Counted from the first letter of the stretch, positions 11,101 through 19,010 are shown. The stretch: 64,000 nucleotides of DNA from G965195345 sp965277775 (GCA_965277775.1 OZ255843.1:1674001-1738000), one strand, 5' to 3'. Numbers and translations are program-made. The notes: generated by a model not told the origin, from the letters alone.

Positions 11101-14100
11101 TTGACGTCCCAAAGTCTTCTGGCACGCTAATCAAATTGGTAGAAACTGTCACCACCGGTGTGGCACTGACCGTAATGGTCACACTGACTGTGATGATTTC
11201 AGTAACCGTAGTCCCTGAGCTGTCAACCACACTAACGGTTAAGGTGGTTTGGCCCGAAGCACCAGAAATCGTATTCAAGACAATGGCATTGGTTGATGTG
11301 GTTACTGTGACCACCCCTGGGTTGTCATCGGTCACGGTGAAAGATATATTGTCATCTTCTACATCACTCGCTGTGGTGTTAATGATGATAGAAGAAAAAC
11401 CACCCAAAGTTGAGATGTTGTTGCTCGAGACGGATAAAGTCGGTGTATCATTGACTGCATTCACTGTGACTACCACTTGGGTAGAAACACTGGCTTGGCT
11501 ATCACTCACCGTAATGGTTAAGGTGGTCTGACCATTGGCATTAAGTAAAGGCGCCACTTGGATACCTGCAGATAATGTACTCACACGGACTATATTAGGC
11601 ATGGATTCAGCGAAACTCAATGTCAATGTATCGTTCTCTATATCGGAACGATTTACTGTGATTAGTTGAGTCGTTCCAAAATCTTCGTCCAAGGTCAAGG
11701 CAGTGGTAGAGACGGTTAAGCTTGGTGGGTCATTGACTGCATTCACTGTGATTACCACTTGGGTAGAAACACTGGTATTGCTATCACTCACCGTAATGGT
11801 TAAGGTGGTCTGACCATTGGCATTAAGTAAAGGCGCCACTTGGATACCTGCAGATAATGTGCTCACACTGACTATATTGGGCATGGATTCAGCGAAACTC
11901 AATGTCAATGTATCGTTCTCTATATCGGAACGATTTACTGTGATTAGTTGAGTCGTTCCAAAATCTTCATCCAAAGTCAAAGCGGTCGTTGAAACAGTTA
12001 AGCTTGGTGGATCATTAACCGCATTCACTGTGACCACCACTTGGGCTGTTGTCGATGAATTGCCATCACTGAGGCTAATGGTGAGCGTTGTAACACCATT
12101 GGTATTGGTCATGTTTGCAACTTCAACGCCTGCGTCTGTGATTGTCACAGTGACTACCCCAGTCGTGGATTCAGCCACGGTGAAAGTCAAGGAGGTGCTA
12201 TCAGCATCTGTTCTGGTTGTTGCGATCAAAATAGGCGTTGCAAAATCTTCATCCAAGGTCAAGGCAGTGGTGGAGACGGTTAAAACTGGTGGATCATTAA
12301 CAGTTGTGACGACTACCACCACTTGAGTGGTTTTACTTAGTCTGCCATCACTAAGCGTGATGGTTAAAGTCGTTCTGCCACTCCTTTGGTCTATGCTGGA
12401 TACAGAGATTCCTGAGGTCGATGTCTGCACTGTGACCACCCCAGTGGCGGATTCAGCCACGGTGAAAGTCAAGGAGGTGCTATCAGCATCTGTTCTGGTT
12501 GTTGCAATCAATACCGTTCCAAAATTTTCAGCCAGGGTCAAGGCAGTGGTAGAAACCATTAAGGCTGGTGGGTCATTAACGGCTGTGACGTCCACCACCA
12601 CTTGAGCGATTGAACTAAATTCGCCATCACTAAGAGTGATGGTTAAGGTGGTTCTACCACTCCTTTGGTCTATGCTGGATACAGAGACACCTGAGGTCGT
12701 TGTCTGCACTGTAACTACCCCAGTCGTGGATTCAGCCACGGTTAATGTCAAGCTATTACTATCAATATCGGTTCTGGTTGTTCCAATCAAAACCATTCCA
12801 AAATCTTCAACTAAAGTCAATGCGTTGGTTGAAACCGTTAAGACTGGTGGGTCATTGACAGGCAGCACTGTGACCACCACTTGAAAGGTTGAACTCCTAG
12901 ATTCACCATCATTGATGCTGAAAGAAATCGTTGTAATACCATTCGTATTCCCTATATTGGCCATTTGAAGTTCGAAGGGTGAGACGTTCACATTAACAAT
13001 CCCTGTAGTCGATTCCACCCAAGTATAAACCACCCCAAAGTTATCCACATCGCTCCCTATGCCAAGCGCTATAGTATTCGAAAAATCTTCTGATACGGTT
13101 ACAGCCGCAGTTGTGAAGTCAACGGTGGGGGGGTCATTAATGGGTGTGACGTCAACCACCACTTGAGCGGTTGTACTTAGGTCGCCATCACTGAGCGTGA
13201 TGGTTAAAATGGTTCGGCCATTGGCATTGCGGTTGCTTGATACAGAAACGCCTGCGTCTGTGGTCGTGACAGTGACCACTCCAGCAGGGGATTCAACCAC
13301 GGTTAAAGTCAAGGTATTACTATCAATATCGTTTCTGGTTACTGTGATTACTTCAGTTGTTGAAAAATCTTCATTTAAAGTTAATGCATTGGTTGTAACA
13401 CTTATGACTGGCGGATCATTGACGGGTGTGACAGTGACCACCACTTGGGTCGTTGAACTCTGTGTGCGATCACTAACTGTAATCATGAGCGTTGTTTGAC
13501 CACTGACATCGCGTAGGCTAACTATTTGTATACCTGAGGCTGTGGTTGTTACACGGACCACTCCTGCGCTGGATTCAACCACAGTAATAGTTAGGGTATC
13601 GCCATCTACATCGCTTGCTGTGGCAATGGTTAGAGTACTCGCAAAATCTTCTGCTACGGTTAAAGTCGCAGATGGGATGGTTAAGGTGGGGGTGTCATTA
13701 ATGGATGTAACAATTACCACTATTTGAGCGGTTGAACTCATTGTACTACCATCACCGACGCTGATAGAAAGGGTTGTGACACCATTCGCATCCCCTCGGC
13801 TTGATATACGAACATCTGAGGTTGAGACGGTCACTCTGATAACCCCTGTAGTCGATTGATCCACACTAAATGTCAGCGGGTTGCCATCCACATCGCTTGC
13901 TGTGGCTACAGTTATGCCACCTGCAAAATCTTCCATTGCGGTTAATGTTGCTGTTGGGATGGTTAGGGCTGGTGGGTCATTAACGGGTGTCACGGTCACA
14001 GTCACTTGAGTTGTGGCAATGAGCGTGCCATTGGTCGCCCTAATGGTTAAGATGGTGCGACCATTGGCATTAGGAATACTCGATACATTAACTTGCGAGT

Positions 14101-14485
14101 TTGAGGTCGTTACAGTGACCACCCCAGTATTGGATTGACTAACCGTAATTGCTGTGGCATTAGATACAGAGGCGACTAACTGAGGTGTCGCAAAATCTTC
14201 ATCAACACTAAAGTTACTGCTTGATACTGAAAAAGTGGGGGTTGTTGGCGCTGCTGGTGTGGGCGCAGGTGCGTCGCTACCGCCACCACCACCGCCGCCA
14301 CAAGCAGACAATAATGCAGATAGCATCAAGGTTGTGCCAAAGGTGCTCAACGCGCGTCGATTCACTGCCTTGAATGTGCGAGTGATTACACTCATAAAAG
14401 CGAGAATAGATCGACTGATAACGCTCCCCTGAAACAATGAAGCGGTCGTATATTTTGTTAGAAATATTGAAAATACAGCAATCAT
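5180..14485 (-). CDS. Giant cadherin-like/FG-GAP repeat surface lipoprotein
   Basis: A 3101-residue predicted surface lipoprotein. The N-terminus has a basic stretch, a hydrophobic segment and a lipobox LSALLSAC directly before a run of seven glycines (Cys near residue 62); the first ATG is at 14485, and an internal ATG at 14395 would give a more typical signal peptide. Then come about 22 beta-sandwich repeats of 90-100 residues, each starting near VNDPPxLTVSTxALTLxEDF and often holding DxDGD-like calcium-type motifs, as in bacterial cadherin-like adhesins. Around residues 1905-2060 there is a C-type-lectin-like module (ALGGQLINFNSDEEYRFI, then NTWWGLVLP). A fibronectin-like segment lies near 2550-2600, and seven FG-GAP/integrin-alpha blades (FGxSVSLSxDGNTLAVGA) close the protein. 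No type I secretion signal is obvious. Adhesion or matrix binding is inferred from architecture. Several open frames on the opposite strand are repeat-driven shadows. Confidence 0.9.
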   Translation of the reverse strand: MIAVFSIFLTKYTTASLFQGSVISRSILAFMSVITRTFKAVNRRALSTFGTTLMLSALLSACGGGGGGGSDAPAPTPAAPTTPTFSVSSSNFSVDEDFATPQLVASVSNATAITVSQSNTGVVTVTTSNSQVNVSSIPNANGRTILTIRATNGTLIATTQVTVTVTPVNDPPALTIPTATLTAMEDFAGGITVATASDVDGNPLTFSVDQSTTGVIRVTVSTSDVRISSRGDANGVTTLSISVGDGSTMSSTAQIVVIVTSINDTPTLTIPSATLTVAEDFASTLTIATASDVDGDTLTITVVESSAGVVRVTTTASGIQIVSLRDVSGQTTLMITVSDRTQSSTTQVVVTVTPVNDPPVISVTTNALTLNEDFSTTEVITVTRNDIDSNTLTLTVVESPAGVVTVTTTDAGVSVSSNRNANGRTILTITLSDGDLSTTAQVVVDVTPINDPPTVDFTTAAVTVSEDFSNTIALGIGSDVDNFGVVYTWVESTTGIVNVNVSPFELQMANIGNTNGITTISFSINDGESRSSTFQVVVTVLPVNDPPVLTVSTNALTLVEDFGMVLIGTTRTDIDSNSLTLTVAESTTGVVTVQTTTSGVSVSSIDQRSGRTTLTITLSDGEFSSIAQVVVDVTAVNDPPALMVSTTALTLAENFGTVLIATTRTDADSTSLTFTVAESATGVVTVQTSTSGISVSSIDQRSGRTTLTITLSDGRLSKTTQVVVVVTTVNDPPVLTVSTTALTLDEDFATPILIATTRTDADSTSLTFTVAESTTGVVTVTITDAGVEVANMTNTNGVTTLTISLSDGNSSTTAQVVVTVNAVNDPPSLTVSTTALTLDEDFGTTQLITVNRSDIENDTLTLSFAESMPNIVSVSTLSAGIQVAPLLNANGQTTLTITVSDSNTSVSTQVVITVNAVNDPPSLTVSTTALTLDEDFGTTQLITVNRSDIENDTLTLSFAESMPNIVRVSTLSAGIQVAPLLNANGQTTLTITVSDSQASVSTQVVVTVNAVNDTPTLSVSSNNISTLGGFSSIIINTTASDVEDDNISFTVTDDNPGVVTVTTSTNAIVLNTISGASGQTTLTVSVVDSSGTTVTEIITVSVTITVSATPVVTVSTNLISVPEDFGTSIIIQTTATDGDAADTITVSVSASMPIVTAVISTPVNGQSTLTNSITLTAIGDANGTATLTVAARDPGGQSHSTEIVVVVTLVEDVPTLNVPTAILTVAEDFASTQTIATASDADGDTLLISVVESTTGIVTVTTSVSGVSVSSILNANGQTTLTITVNDGKQDTTTQVMVDVTPVNDPPNLNIPSATLTRLEDFVGAMTVATATDVDGNPLTFNVTESTTGVIRVTTSTLNVRISSRGETNGFTTLVISVSDGDLTTTAQVVVTVTPVNDPPALSVSTTALTLNEDFATPVLIGTTRSDIDSNTLTLTVAESATGVVTVTITDAGVQVANITDTNGVTTLTISLSDGDLTTTTQVVVTVIPVNDPPALSVSTTALTLNEDFSTTEVITVSRNDIDSNTLTLTVSESTTGVISVTTTDAGVQVTNIANANGRTTLTIRVTDSDQLFDTTDVVVMVNAVEDTPTLSFSTNSITAPAGFSAITINTTANDADEGALFFAVQASPANVVRVTTSANAIVLNAIAGALGQTTLTVRTTDNTGRTAMQTIAVNVVVAVSATPVLTVSTNLILVDEDFSSPVVIRTTATDADGDALIVSISSSSHIVDAVLSTPVSGVSTITNMITLTALNDLNGITTLTVQAIDAGGIATTEQIVVVVNAVDDGIPFTLSTAAVTLSVPGSQLDRNVTAISISNPENKTLRTQIGVTASGDNIFSTNPAPVVSFTTNALTTTATLTSAASTAQLYFTIRPDRTGTATLAIQLTDLDTSITTQQTIVVHVNSVNVPPVIAPYSSNLYNYVIYGGRIYANSIQSVRTLNPLLTEARALGGQLINFNSDEEYRFILGAAIETQNTWWGLVLPQREFPGELSWITHNSTIAYGYATGNGIGNLTVYPGHFPLPWNIPDGLTANRGGTALNINGTVYSDSALLFLLQDVGDPSSRIGLYEFPQGLPIASNSTPINFATTATVQFTGYDLNGTDMINTTNWSGTDPNGGSVVFTPIASSIGVQSVSMTYIPPANFGGQTTVVVTLTVGGFSTTVAKTFIVPIPPTIALSTNAITLDEDFGTFDIATTATEQGVSTSLPFSVQASTSTIVTITTSANNIQLSAVSNVSGMVTLTVRTIDSASVANSTQVVVIVRSVNDTPTVTVSSDSISILGGFTPITIDTTATDIEQGVLPFTVLASPQGVVSISTRANTIVLSPIVGGSGRTTLTVSAIDGGSKTGIQIIAVNVMVTTSTSTPVLKVSTNLISLQEDFGSVVIGTTATDVESGTLVVAVSSTTHLVNTVISTYSITLSSLPNIFGTTTLTVRARDDGGVFVSTELVVIVESANDTPTLTVSANMVPLGSTPFVVNVTATDVEDTTLSFSVSGGQGFVNTVITRTGLTISRIETTVFQVVLSLRTTDTAGASVATNITVVGIPALAVTTGIKTLNFAWAAISSATYYRLRSNPDGGSGFLDLSTRGVVVSPNSTNISQTSAQALVSLHRYIPNVTNPQYGVDSCDATSCGTSFRHDTVTLNKAQLESMIGRILASNAGGNDAFGSAVSLSGDGNTLAVGARFEQSNGFGINHANRGDNLGLVGAAYIFRRNGGVWLQQAYIKASNSASSAQFGTSVSLSDDGNTLVVGAPGEAGTSTGVNGSQTMAGGSNVGAVYLFRFSTNTNAWVQQAYIKASNAESNDFFGRSVSLSNDGNTLAVGAHLEDGSTNNSTDTGAAYVFRFSSSTWVEQAYLKASNPGDRDQFTERVHLSGDGNTLAVGAVSEDGSSAGVNGAENNSADGAGAVYVYRFSSSTWSQQAYIKASNARLNSEFGRSVSLSDDGNTLAVGASGEDTLSFAPQPNNFSGNSGAVYVFRFSTNTNTWAEQAFFKPSNIDSSDGFGWSVSLSGDGTALAAATQLRNGSLADIGGFAGPNLALSRTGAAYVFELGNGTWVQQAYIRAPNPIAQAIFGTSLSLSSDGQTLAVGASGANLLPDGFRTGVVYLY
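11448..12011 (-). repeat. Two near-identical 282-bp tandem repeats inside the giant gene
   Basis: Within the giant lipoprotein gene, 11448-11729 and 11730-12011 are almost identical copies of a 282-base unit that encodes one 94-residue cadherin-like repeat (LTVSTTALTLDEDF to VNAVNDPPS). They differ at only a few bases, while the other repeats of the gene share only the motif skeleton. The unit is a multiple of three, so copy-number change keeps the frame. This marks the most recent expansion of the array. Confidence 0.9.
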
Positions 14486-14546
14486 AATAGCCTACTTAAA
14501 GTTAAAAATTGAATGTCCGAATGCGGACTTGTAAAACCTACGAGCA

Positions 14547-14552
14547 ATTATA
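14547..14552 (-). promoter_or_regulatory. Candidate -10 of the giant gene
   Basis: Read on the minus strand, 14552-14547 is a perfect TATAAT, 62 bases upstream of the first ATG of the giant gene. No good -35 is visible at the right distance. Between it and the start codon lies a small hairpin, GTCCG (14515-14519) and CGGAC (14524-14528) with a 4-base loop, which would fall in the 5' leader. Confidence 0.4.
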
Positions 14553-14662
14553 CTAAATTCTCCATAAAAAATGTTTTTTCCTGCTCTATTATAGTGCATA
14601 GAAATGGATTTAAATACCGCATACACCGATGGTGAAATATAACAAGTTCTAAAGGTGGCATT

Positions 14663-14809
14663 ATGAAAACAACAAGTTCAAAAGCCGTTACTGAGGATAG
14701 AGAAGCATTTAGGAATCCGTAAACTGAAAAAATGAAAGGGGCTGAAATTGGTACAATGAACACAATACACAAGAGTGAATTTAAGGCTGGTGTGGCAGAA
14801 TATAAATAA
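14663..14809 (+). pseudogene. Small relict reading frame with in-frame stop
   Basis: The 347-base gap between the giant gene and the MORN gene is not empty. An ATG at 14663, preceded by a good ribosome site (AAAGGTGG), opens a frame reading MKTTSSKAVTEDREAFRNP, then a TAA at 14720-14722, then TEKMKGAEIGTMNTIHK and on to a second TAA at 14807-14809: 48 codons with one internal stop. The downstream half reads like ordinary soluble protein and has its own ATG at 14732. It may be a small gene with a recent nonsense change, a 19-residue peptide gene, or chance. I do not recognise it. The rest of the gap holds the promoter of the giant gene and AT-rich sequence. Confidence 0.3.
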
Positions 14810-14832
14810 ACTCAAGACACAGGAAATGAAAA

Positions 14833-15528
14833 ATGAACAAGCAAATGATAAAACGTTATGGGTGGCTTTTGCTATTGTTTTGTGCACCAGTAAGTCAGGC
14901 TCTAACACTGGATGATCTATTCCAAACCAAAAGTGGATTCTACAAAAAATATTCCGATGCGCCGTTTACAGGACAAATTGAAGGGCAAGTTAAAGGTGCT
15001 TTTAAGGAGGGCCAGCCAGAAGGCAAATGGATTTGGTACGATGATAATGGCATAAAAAAAGAAATGGGGCATTATAAAAAAGGCATAGCAGATGGCCAAT
15101 GGACTGTGTACCACGAGAACGGTACGATACGGGAACAAGGAAAGTTTAAAAACGGTAAAGAAGCGGGAGAGTGGATTGGATACAGTGCGAATGGTCGTAC
15201 CATGTGGAAAACCCATTACAAAAATGGCAAAATAGAAGGCGAAAGTATTTTGTACTATGAGGACGGCACTATCCTGAAGAAGGAAAGCTATCAGGATGGC
15301 AAAAAACAAGGCGAACAGGTTTACTATGATAGGAATGGTAAGATAAGGTCAATTGGCCACTATGAGAATGGCGAACGTGAAGGCCAGTGGGCGTTCTTTG
15401 ATGCGGATGGCAAAATATCATGGAAAGGGCACAATAAAAACGGCAAAGAAAACGGCCAGTGGACGCAATACGGCACTGATGGAGAAATTCTACGCATAGT
15501 AACCTACAAAAACGGAGAGCGCTTGTAA
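14833..15528 (+). CDS. Secreted MORN/YwqK-repeat protein
   Basis: 231-residue protein with a cleavable signal peptide (RYGWLLLLFCAPVSQA, cleavage after the AxA-type site) and then about seven repeats of roughly 23 residues of the MORN_2/YwqK type, each shaped like GxWxxYxxNGxIxxxGxYKNGKxxG (for example EGKWIWYDDNG, AGEWIGYSANG, EGQWAFFDADG). Such repeats form a beta-strand ladder; members are exported or periplasmic and often annotated as antitoxin-like without proof. The start ATG at 14833 has AGGA nine bases upstream. No toxin partner is adjacent. A decayed paralogue follows at 15613. Function unknown. Confidence 0.8.
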   Translation: MNKQMIKRYGWLLLLFCAPVSQALTLDDLFQTKSGFYKKYSDAPFTGQIEGQVKGAFKEGQPEGKWIWYDDNGIKKEMGHYKKGIADGQWTVYHENGTIREQGKFKNGKEAGEWIGYSANGRTMWKTHYKNGKIEGESILYYEDGTILKKESYQDGKKQGEQVYYDRNGKIRSIGHYENGEREGQWAFFDADGKISWKGHNKNGKENGQWTQYGTDGEILRIVTYKNGERL

Positions 15529-15612
15529 ACAAAAAGTCACATTCAAAGCGTTTGAGCCGAGACCACATCAAAAATGATAATGAACTTTTGCAGATTTATA
15601 AAAGGTAATTAC

Positions 15613-16892
15613 ATGATCAAACAAATTTTAAAACGTTACATGGCAGTTGTAATGCCCGCTACTCCTATAACTCAGGATCTAACACAGGATGATGTGGTTG
15701 TCAAAGAGGGTATTTACTACAATAAATTTACCGATGTGCCAATTACGGGCTCTGTTGAAGGGGATTTACAAGGCGCTTTTAATGATGGCAAACAAGAAGG
15801 CAGATGGAATTTTTACTACGAGAATGGCAAGGTAAAAATACAGGGTAATTTTAATGACGGCAAAATAAGAAGGTGAGTAGATTGGTTATTATGAGAGTGG
15901 CAAGATAAACGAACAATTGAATTATAAGAACGACAAAGAAGATGGTAAGTATACTCGATGCCGTGAGAATGGCAAAATAGTAGAACTAGGGAATTATACG
16001 AACGGCAAAAAAGAAGGCGATTGGATTTGGTACCATGAGAACGGCAAGATAGAGCATGAAGGAAGTTATAAGAATGGCAGAAAAGATGGTGAGTGGATTT
16101 TGTACCATGAGGATGGCAAGAAATTGCGAAAGGGAAGTTATAAGAACGGCAAAAAAGATGGTGATTGGAAATATTATTATGAGGATGACAAGGTAGAGAT
16201 AAAGGGTAGTTTTTATGACGGCAAAGAAGATGGTGAGAAAGTATTGTATGATGAGAATGGTAGGATAAAGCAAGCAGGAAATTATACGAACGGCAAACAA
16301 GTTGGAGAGTGGATTACTTATTATGAGAATGGCCAGATAAAGGTAAAGGGGAATTTTTATGACGGCAAATTAGATGGCGGATTGATTTTGTATTATGATA
16401 ATGGCCAGATAAAGGCAAAGGAAAATTACAAAAGCGACATGCGAGATGGTAAGTGGATATGGTACCATGAGAACGGCAAGATAAAAGAACAATTGAATTA
16501 TAAGGACGGCAAAGAAGATGGTGATTGGATTACTTATTACGAGAATGGCAAAGTACATCAAAAGGGAAGTTTTTATAACGGTAAAAAAGATGGTGAGGAA
16601 ATATCATATGATGAGAATGGTGGGATAAAACAAGAAGGAAATTTTACGAACGGCAAAAAAGATGGTGAGTATTCTCTCTACCGTGAGAATGGCAAAGTAC
16701 AGTTAAAGGGAAATTTTTATGACGGTAAAAAAGAAGGAGAGGAAATATTGTACTATAAGAATGGAGGGATAAAATCAAGAAGGAATTTATAAGGACGGCA
16801 AAGAAAACGGCCAGTGGACGCAATACGGCACCGATGGAGCAATTCTACGAACAGTAACCTACAAAAACGGAAAATTAATAAAAATAGAATAA
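15613..16892 (+). pseudogene. Broken paralogue of the MORN-repeat protein
   Basis: About 1.28 kb that translates as one long MORN/YwqK-repeat protein only if lesions are repaired. It starts at ATG 15613 (AAAGG eight bases upstream) with MIKQILKRYMAVVMP, matching the neighbour's N-terminus but with a shortened signal peptide lacking the Leu-rich core. An extra T at 15866 shifts the frame (sister repeats read GGCAAAAAAGAAGG). Beyond it TAG at 15878-15880 replaces the TGG of GEW in sister repeats. A second extra T at 16775 (GGGATAAAATCAAG against GGGATAAAACAAG at 16622) shifts the frame again; after it the frame runs QEGIYKDGKENGQWTQ to a TAA at 16890-16892, matching the neighbour's C-terminus. 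Some 15 repeats are recognisable. Sequencing error is possible for single lesions but less likely for all. Confidence 0.85.
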
Positions 16893-16978
16893 AACATCAT
16901 GCAATTGTGATAAGGAATAGATAATGAATTTATTGGTGATAATGACAAACCATAGTAATGGAGTAAAAGGAGATGAAG

Positions 16979-18244
16979 GTGACAGAAAAAATATCTGAAA
17001 ATGCTTTATATGTTGCTTCGCTTGCAAAAGCGGCCAGAAGTGCAGCAAAAATACTGGGGACGGCGACAACGCGCCAAAAAAATCAGGCGCTTGAGGCCAT
17101 TGCGCGCACATTGGATGAGCAACGTGCTGCAATTCTTGAGGCAAACCACAAAGATATGGCGGCGGCTGTGGATCTTGACAGTGCTTTATTGGATCGTCTC
17201 AGTTTGGACGACGATCGCATCGATGCGATGATTGCTGGGTTGACACAGATTATCAGCTTGCCTGACCCTGTGGGTTCTGTAGAAGAAATAACCATTCAAC
17301 CGTCGGGCATTGAGGTGGGCAAAATGCGCGTACCATTGGGCGTTATCGGCATCATTTATGAATCTCGCCCTAATGTAACTATTGATGCGGCGGCTCTGTG
17401 TTTGAAATCGGGCAATGCTTGTTTACTAAGAGGCGGCTCTGAGGCCATTCACTCTAATACAGCAATTGCAGCCTGTATCACTCAAGGGTTAAAAGCGGCT
17501 GGTTTGGCGCCAGAATGCGTGCAAGTATTGGCGCGAACCGATCGTGAAATTGTCGATCATTTGATTCAATCGTCTCATTATTTGGATGTGATCATTCCAC
17601 GGGGTGGTAAAGGGCTCATCAAGCACATTTCTGAGGTAGCAAATGTGCCAGTGATCAAGCATTTAGACGGTATTTGTCATACTTATATAGACGCTGAAGC
17701 CGACGTAGAGATGAGCATAAAGATTGCTTTTAATGCCAAAACGCGACGTTATGGCGTGTGTAATGCGATGGAAACCCTGCTGGTTCATGAAGCCATTGCC
17801 GAGCAAGTGTTGCCAGAGTTGGCGCGCCTGTATCAAGAAAAAGGCGTGGAATTGAGAGGGTGTCCAAAAACCTGTGCGCTGATTAAAGGCATTCGCGCGG
17901 CACAGGCCGAAGATTGGGCAACAGAATACTTAGATGCGATTTTGTCGATCCGTGTGGTTGACAATATGGCGCAGGCCATGGCGCATATTGCCGAATATGG
18001 TTCTGGTCATACCGATGCCATCGTCAGTCAGAACTATGTTACCACTCGGCAATTTGTGCGGACGGTCGATTCTGCCTCAGTGGTTGTCAATGCTTCTACT
18101 GGATTTGCGGATGGCTTTGAATATGGTCTTGGTGCAGAAATTGGCATCAGCACAGACAAGTTCCATGTGCGTGGTCCAGTGGGATTAGAGGGGTTGACTT
18201 CACAAAAATTTGTGGTCTATGGTGAAGGGCATATCAGACCTTAA
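16979..18244 (+). CDS. proA: Gamma-glutamyl phosphate reductase
   Basis: ProA, second enzyme of proline synthesis: NADPH-dependent reduction of gamma-glutamyl phosphate to glutamate semialdehyde. Aldehyde dehydrogenase fold; the catalytic cysteine is in RRYGVCNAMETLLV, and the family stretches ESRPNVTIDAAALCLKSGN and IPRGGKGLIKHI are present. The frame could begin at ATG 16973, but the AAGGAG at 16967-16972 abuts that ATG with no spacer, whereas the in-frame GTG at 16979 lies six bases from it; I therefore chose the GTG. proB is not adjacent; proC lies 7 kb downstream. The gene stands alone between the MORN locus and nadD. Confidence 0.96.
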   Translation: MTEKISENALYVASLAKAARSAAKILGTATTRQKNQALEAIARTLDEQRAAILEANHKDMAAAVDLDSALLDRLSLDDDRIDAMIAGLTQIISLPDPVGSVEEITIQPSGIEVGKMRVPLGVIGIIYESRPNVTIDAAALCLKSGNACLLRGGSEAIHSNTAIAACITQGLKAAGLAPECVQVLARTDREIVDHLIQSSHYLDVIIPRGGKGLIKHISEVANVPVIKHLDGICHTYIDAEADVEMSIKIAFNAKTRRYGVCNAMETLLVHEAIAEQVLPELARLYQEKGVELRGCPKTCALIKGIRAAQAEDWATEYLDAILSIRVVDNMAQAMAHIAEYGSGHTDAIVSQNYVTTRQFVRTVDSASVVVNASTGFADGFEYGLGAEIGISTDKFHVRGPVGLEGLTSQKFVVYGEGHIRP

Positions 18245-18323
18245 GGACGAAATTCGAGATTCTTTGTTTTTGAGCCAATCCTCAGTCGGCGAACACGCGT
18301 GTTCGGCAATGACTTAACGCTTG

Positions 18324-19010
18324 ATGTCTAAGGTGCTTGAAGTTCAGGCTTATATGGGCGGTAGCTTCGACCCTTTTCATATGGGTCATTTATTGTGTGC
18401 CAAGCAAATGCAAGCCATGTTAGAAGTCAAAACCTTGTGGTTGTTACCAGCTCAACATAATCAAAAGCAGCCAATTCTATCCAATGAAACACGGTTGTTT
18501 TTGTTAAACCAAGCTTTGCAATCTGAACCTCAGTTAGGGATTGATGATCGTGAATTAAAACGAGACGCCCCCGCTTTTAGTGTTGATACCTTAGAGGAAT
18601 TACACGCTGAGCACAGCGATAAAAGTCTGGTTTTTATTATGGGGTTTGATGCTTTTATGGCAATTGATACGTGGAAGTCCTGGCACAAGCTCACGCGTTT
18701 TGCCCATTTGGTGGTGGTTGCAAGGAAAGGCTATCCATCCCACCAGCGTGATGTTTTATCCGCAAAAATCAGGCAATGGCAAGCTCCACTTGTTTGTGAT
18801 GATTTGCAATTGCTTAAGCAAAACAAAAGCGGTTCAATTATTTATCTTGATTTGGCGTTGCCAGCCATTTCTTCAACACAGATACGGCATATAATACGAC
18901 GTTATCTGACAGCAGGAGAGGGGCATAAAGCCGCTCTAAAAACACAATTACAATCGTATTTACCAAAGCCTGTTTGGCAAAATATTATAAGCAATCGGTA
19001 CTATTCATAA
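18324..19010 (+). CDS. nadD: Nicotinate-nucleotide adenylyltransferase
   Basis: NadD adenylates nicotinate mononucleotide to deamido-NAD in NAD synthesis. Nucleotidyltransferase signature GGSFDPFHMGHL near the N-terminus and the C-terminal ISSTQIR motif are both intact; length about 228 residues is normal. ATG at 18324 chosen over a TTG one codon earlier. It is the first gene of the widespread nadD-rsfS-rlmH group; its TAA overlaps the ATG of rsfS by one base (TAATG), so translation is likely coupled. A 16-base perfect palindrome, CGAACACGCGTGTTCG, lies 18 bases upstream at 18290-18305, between proA and nadD. Confidence 0.96.
   Translation: MSKVLEVQAYMGGSFDPFHMGHLLCAKQMQAMLEVKTLWLLPAQHNQKQPILSNETRLFLLNQALQSEPQLGIDDRELKRDAPAFSVDTLEELHAEHSDKSLVFIMGFDAFMAIDTWKSWHKLTRFAHLVVVARKGYPSHQRDVLSAKIRQWQAPLVCDDLQLLKQNKSGSIIYLDLALPAISSTQIRHIIRRYLTAGEGHKAALKTQLQSYLPKPVWQNIISNRYYS

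Noticed and set aside
6849..13727. Many open frames of 60-145 codons on the plus strand opposite the giant gene
   Set aside because: They are Val/Thr/Ser-rich antisense readings of the repeat units, recur with the same spacing as the repeats and have no ribosome sites.
15866..15880. Programmed frameshift in the MORN gene
   Set aside because: A TAG follows in the shifted frame within five codons, and a second independent insertion lies downstream, so decay explains the data better.
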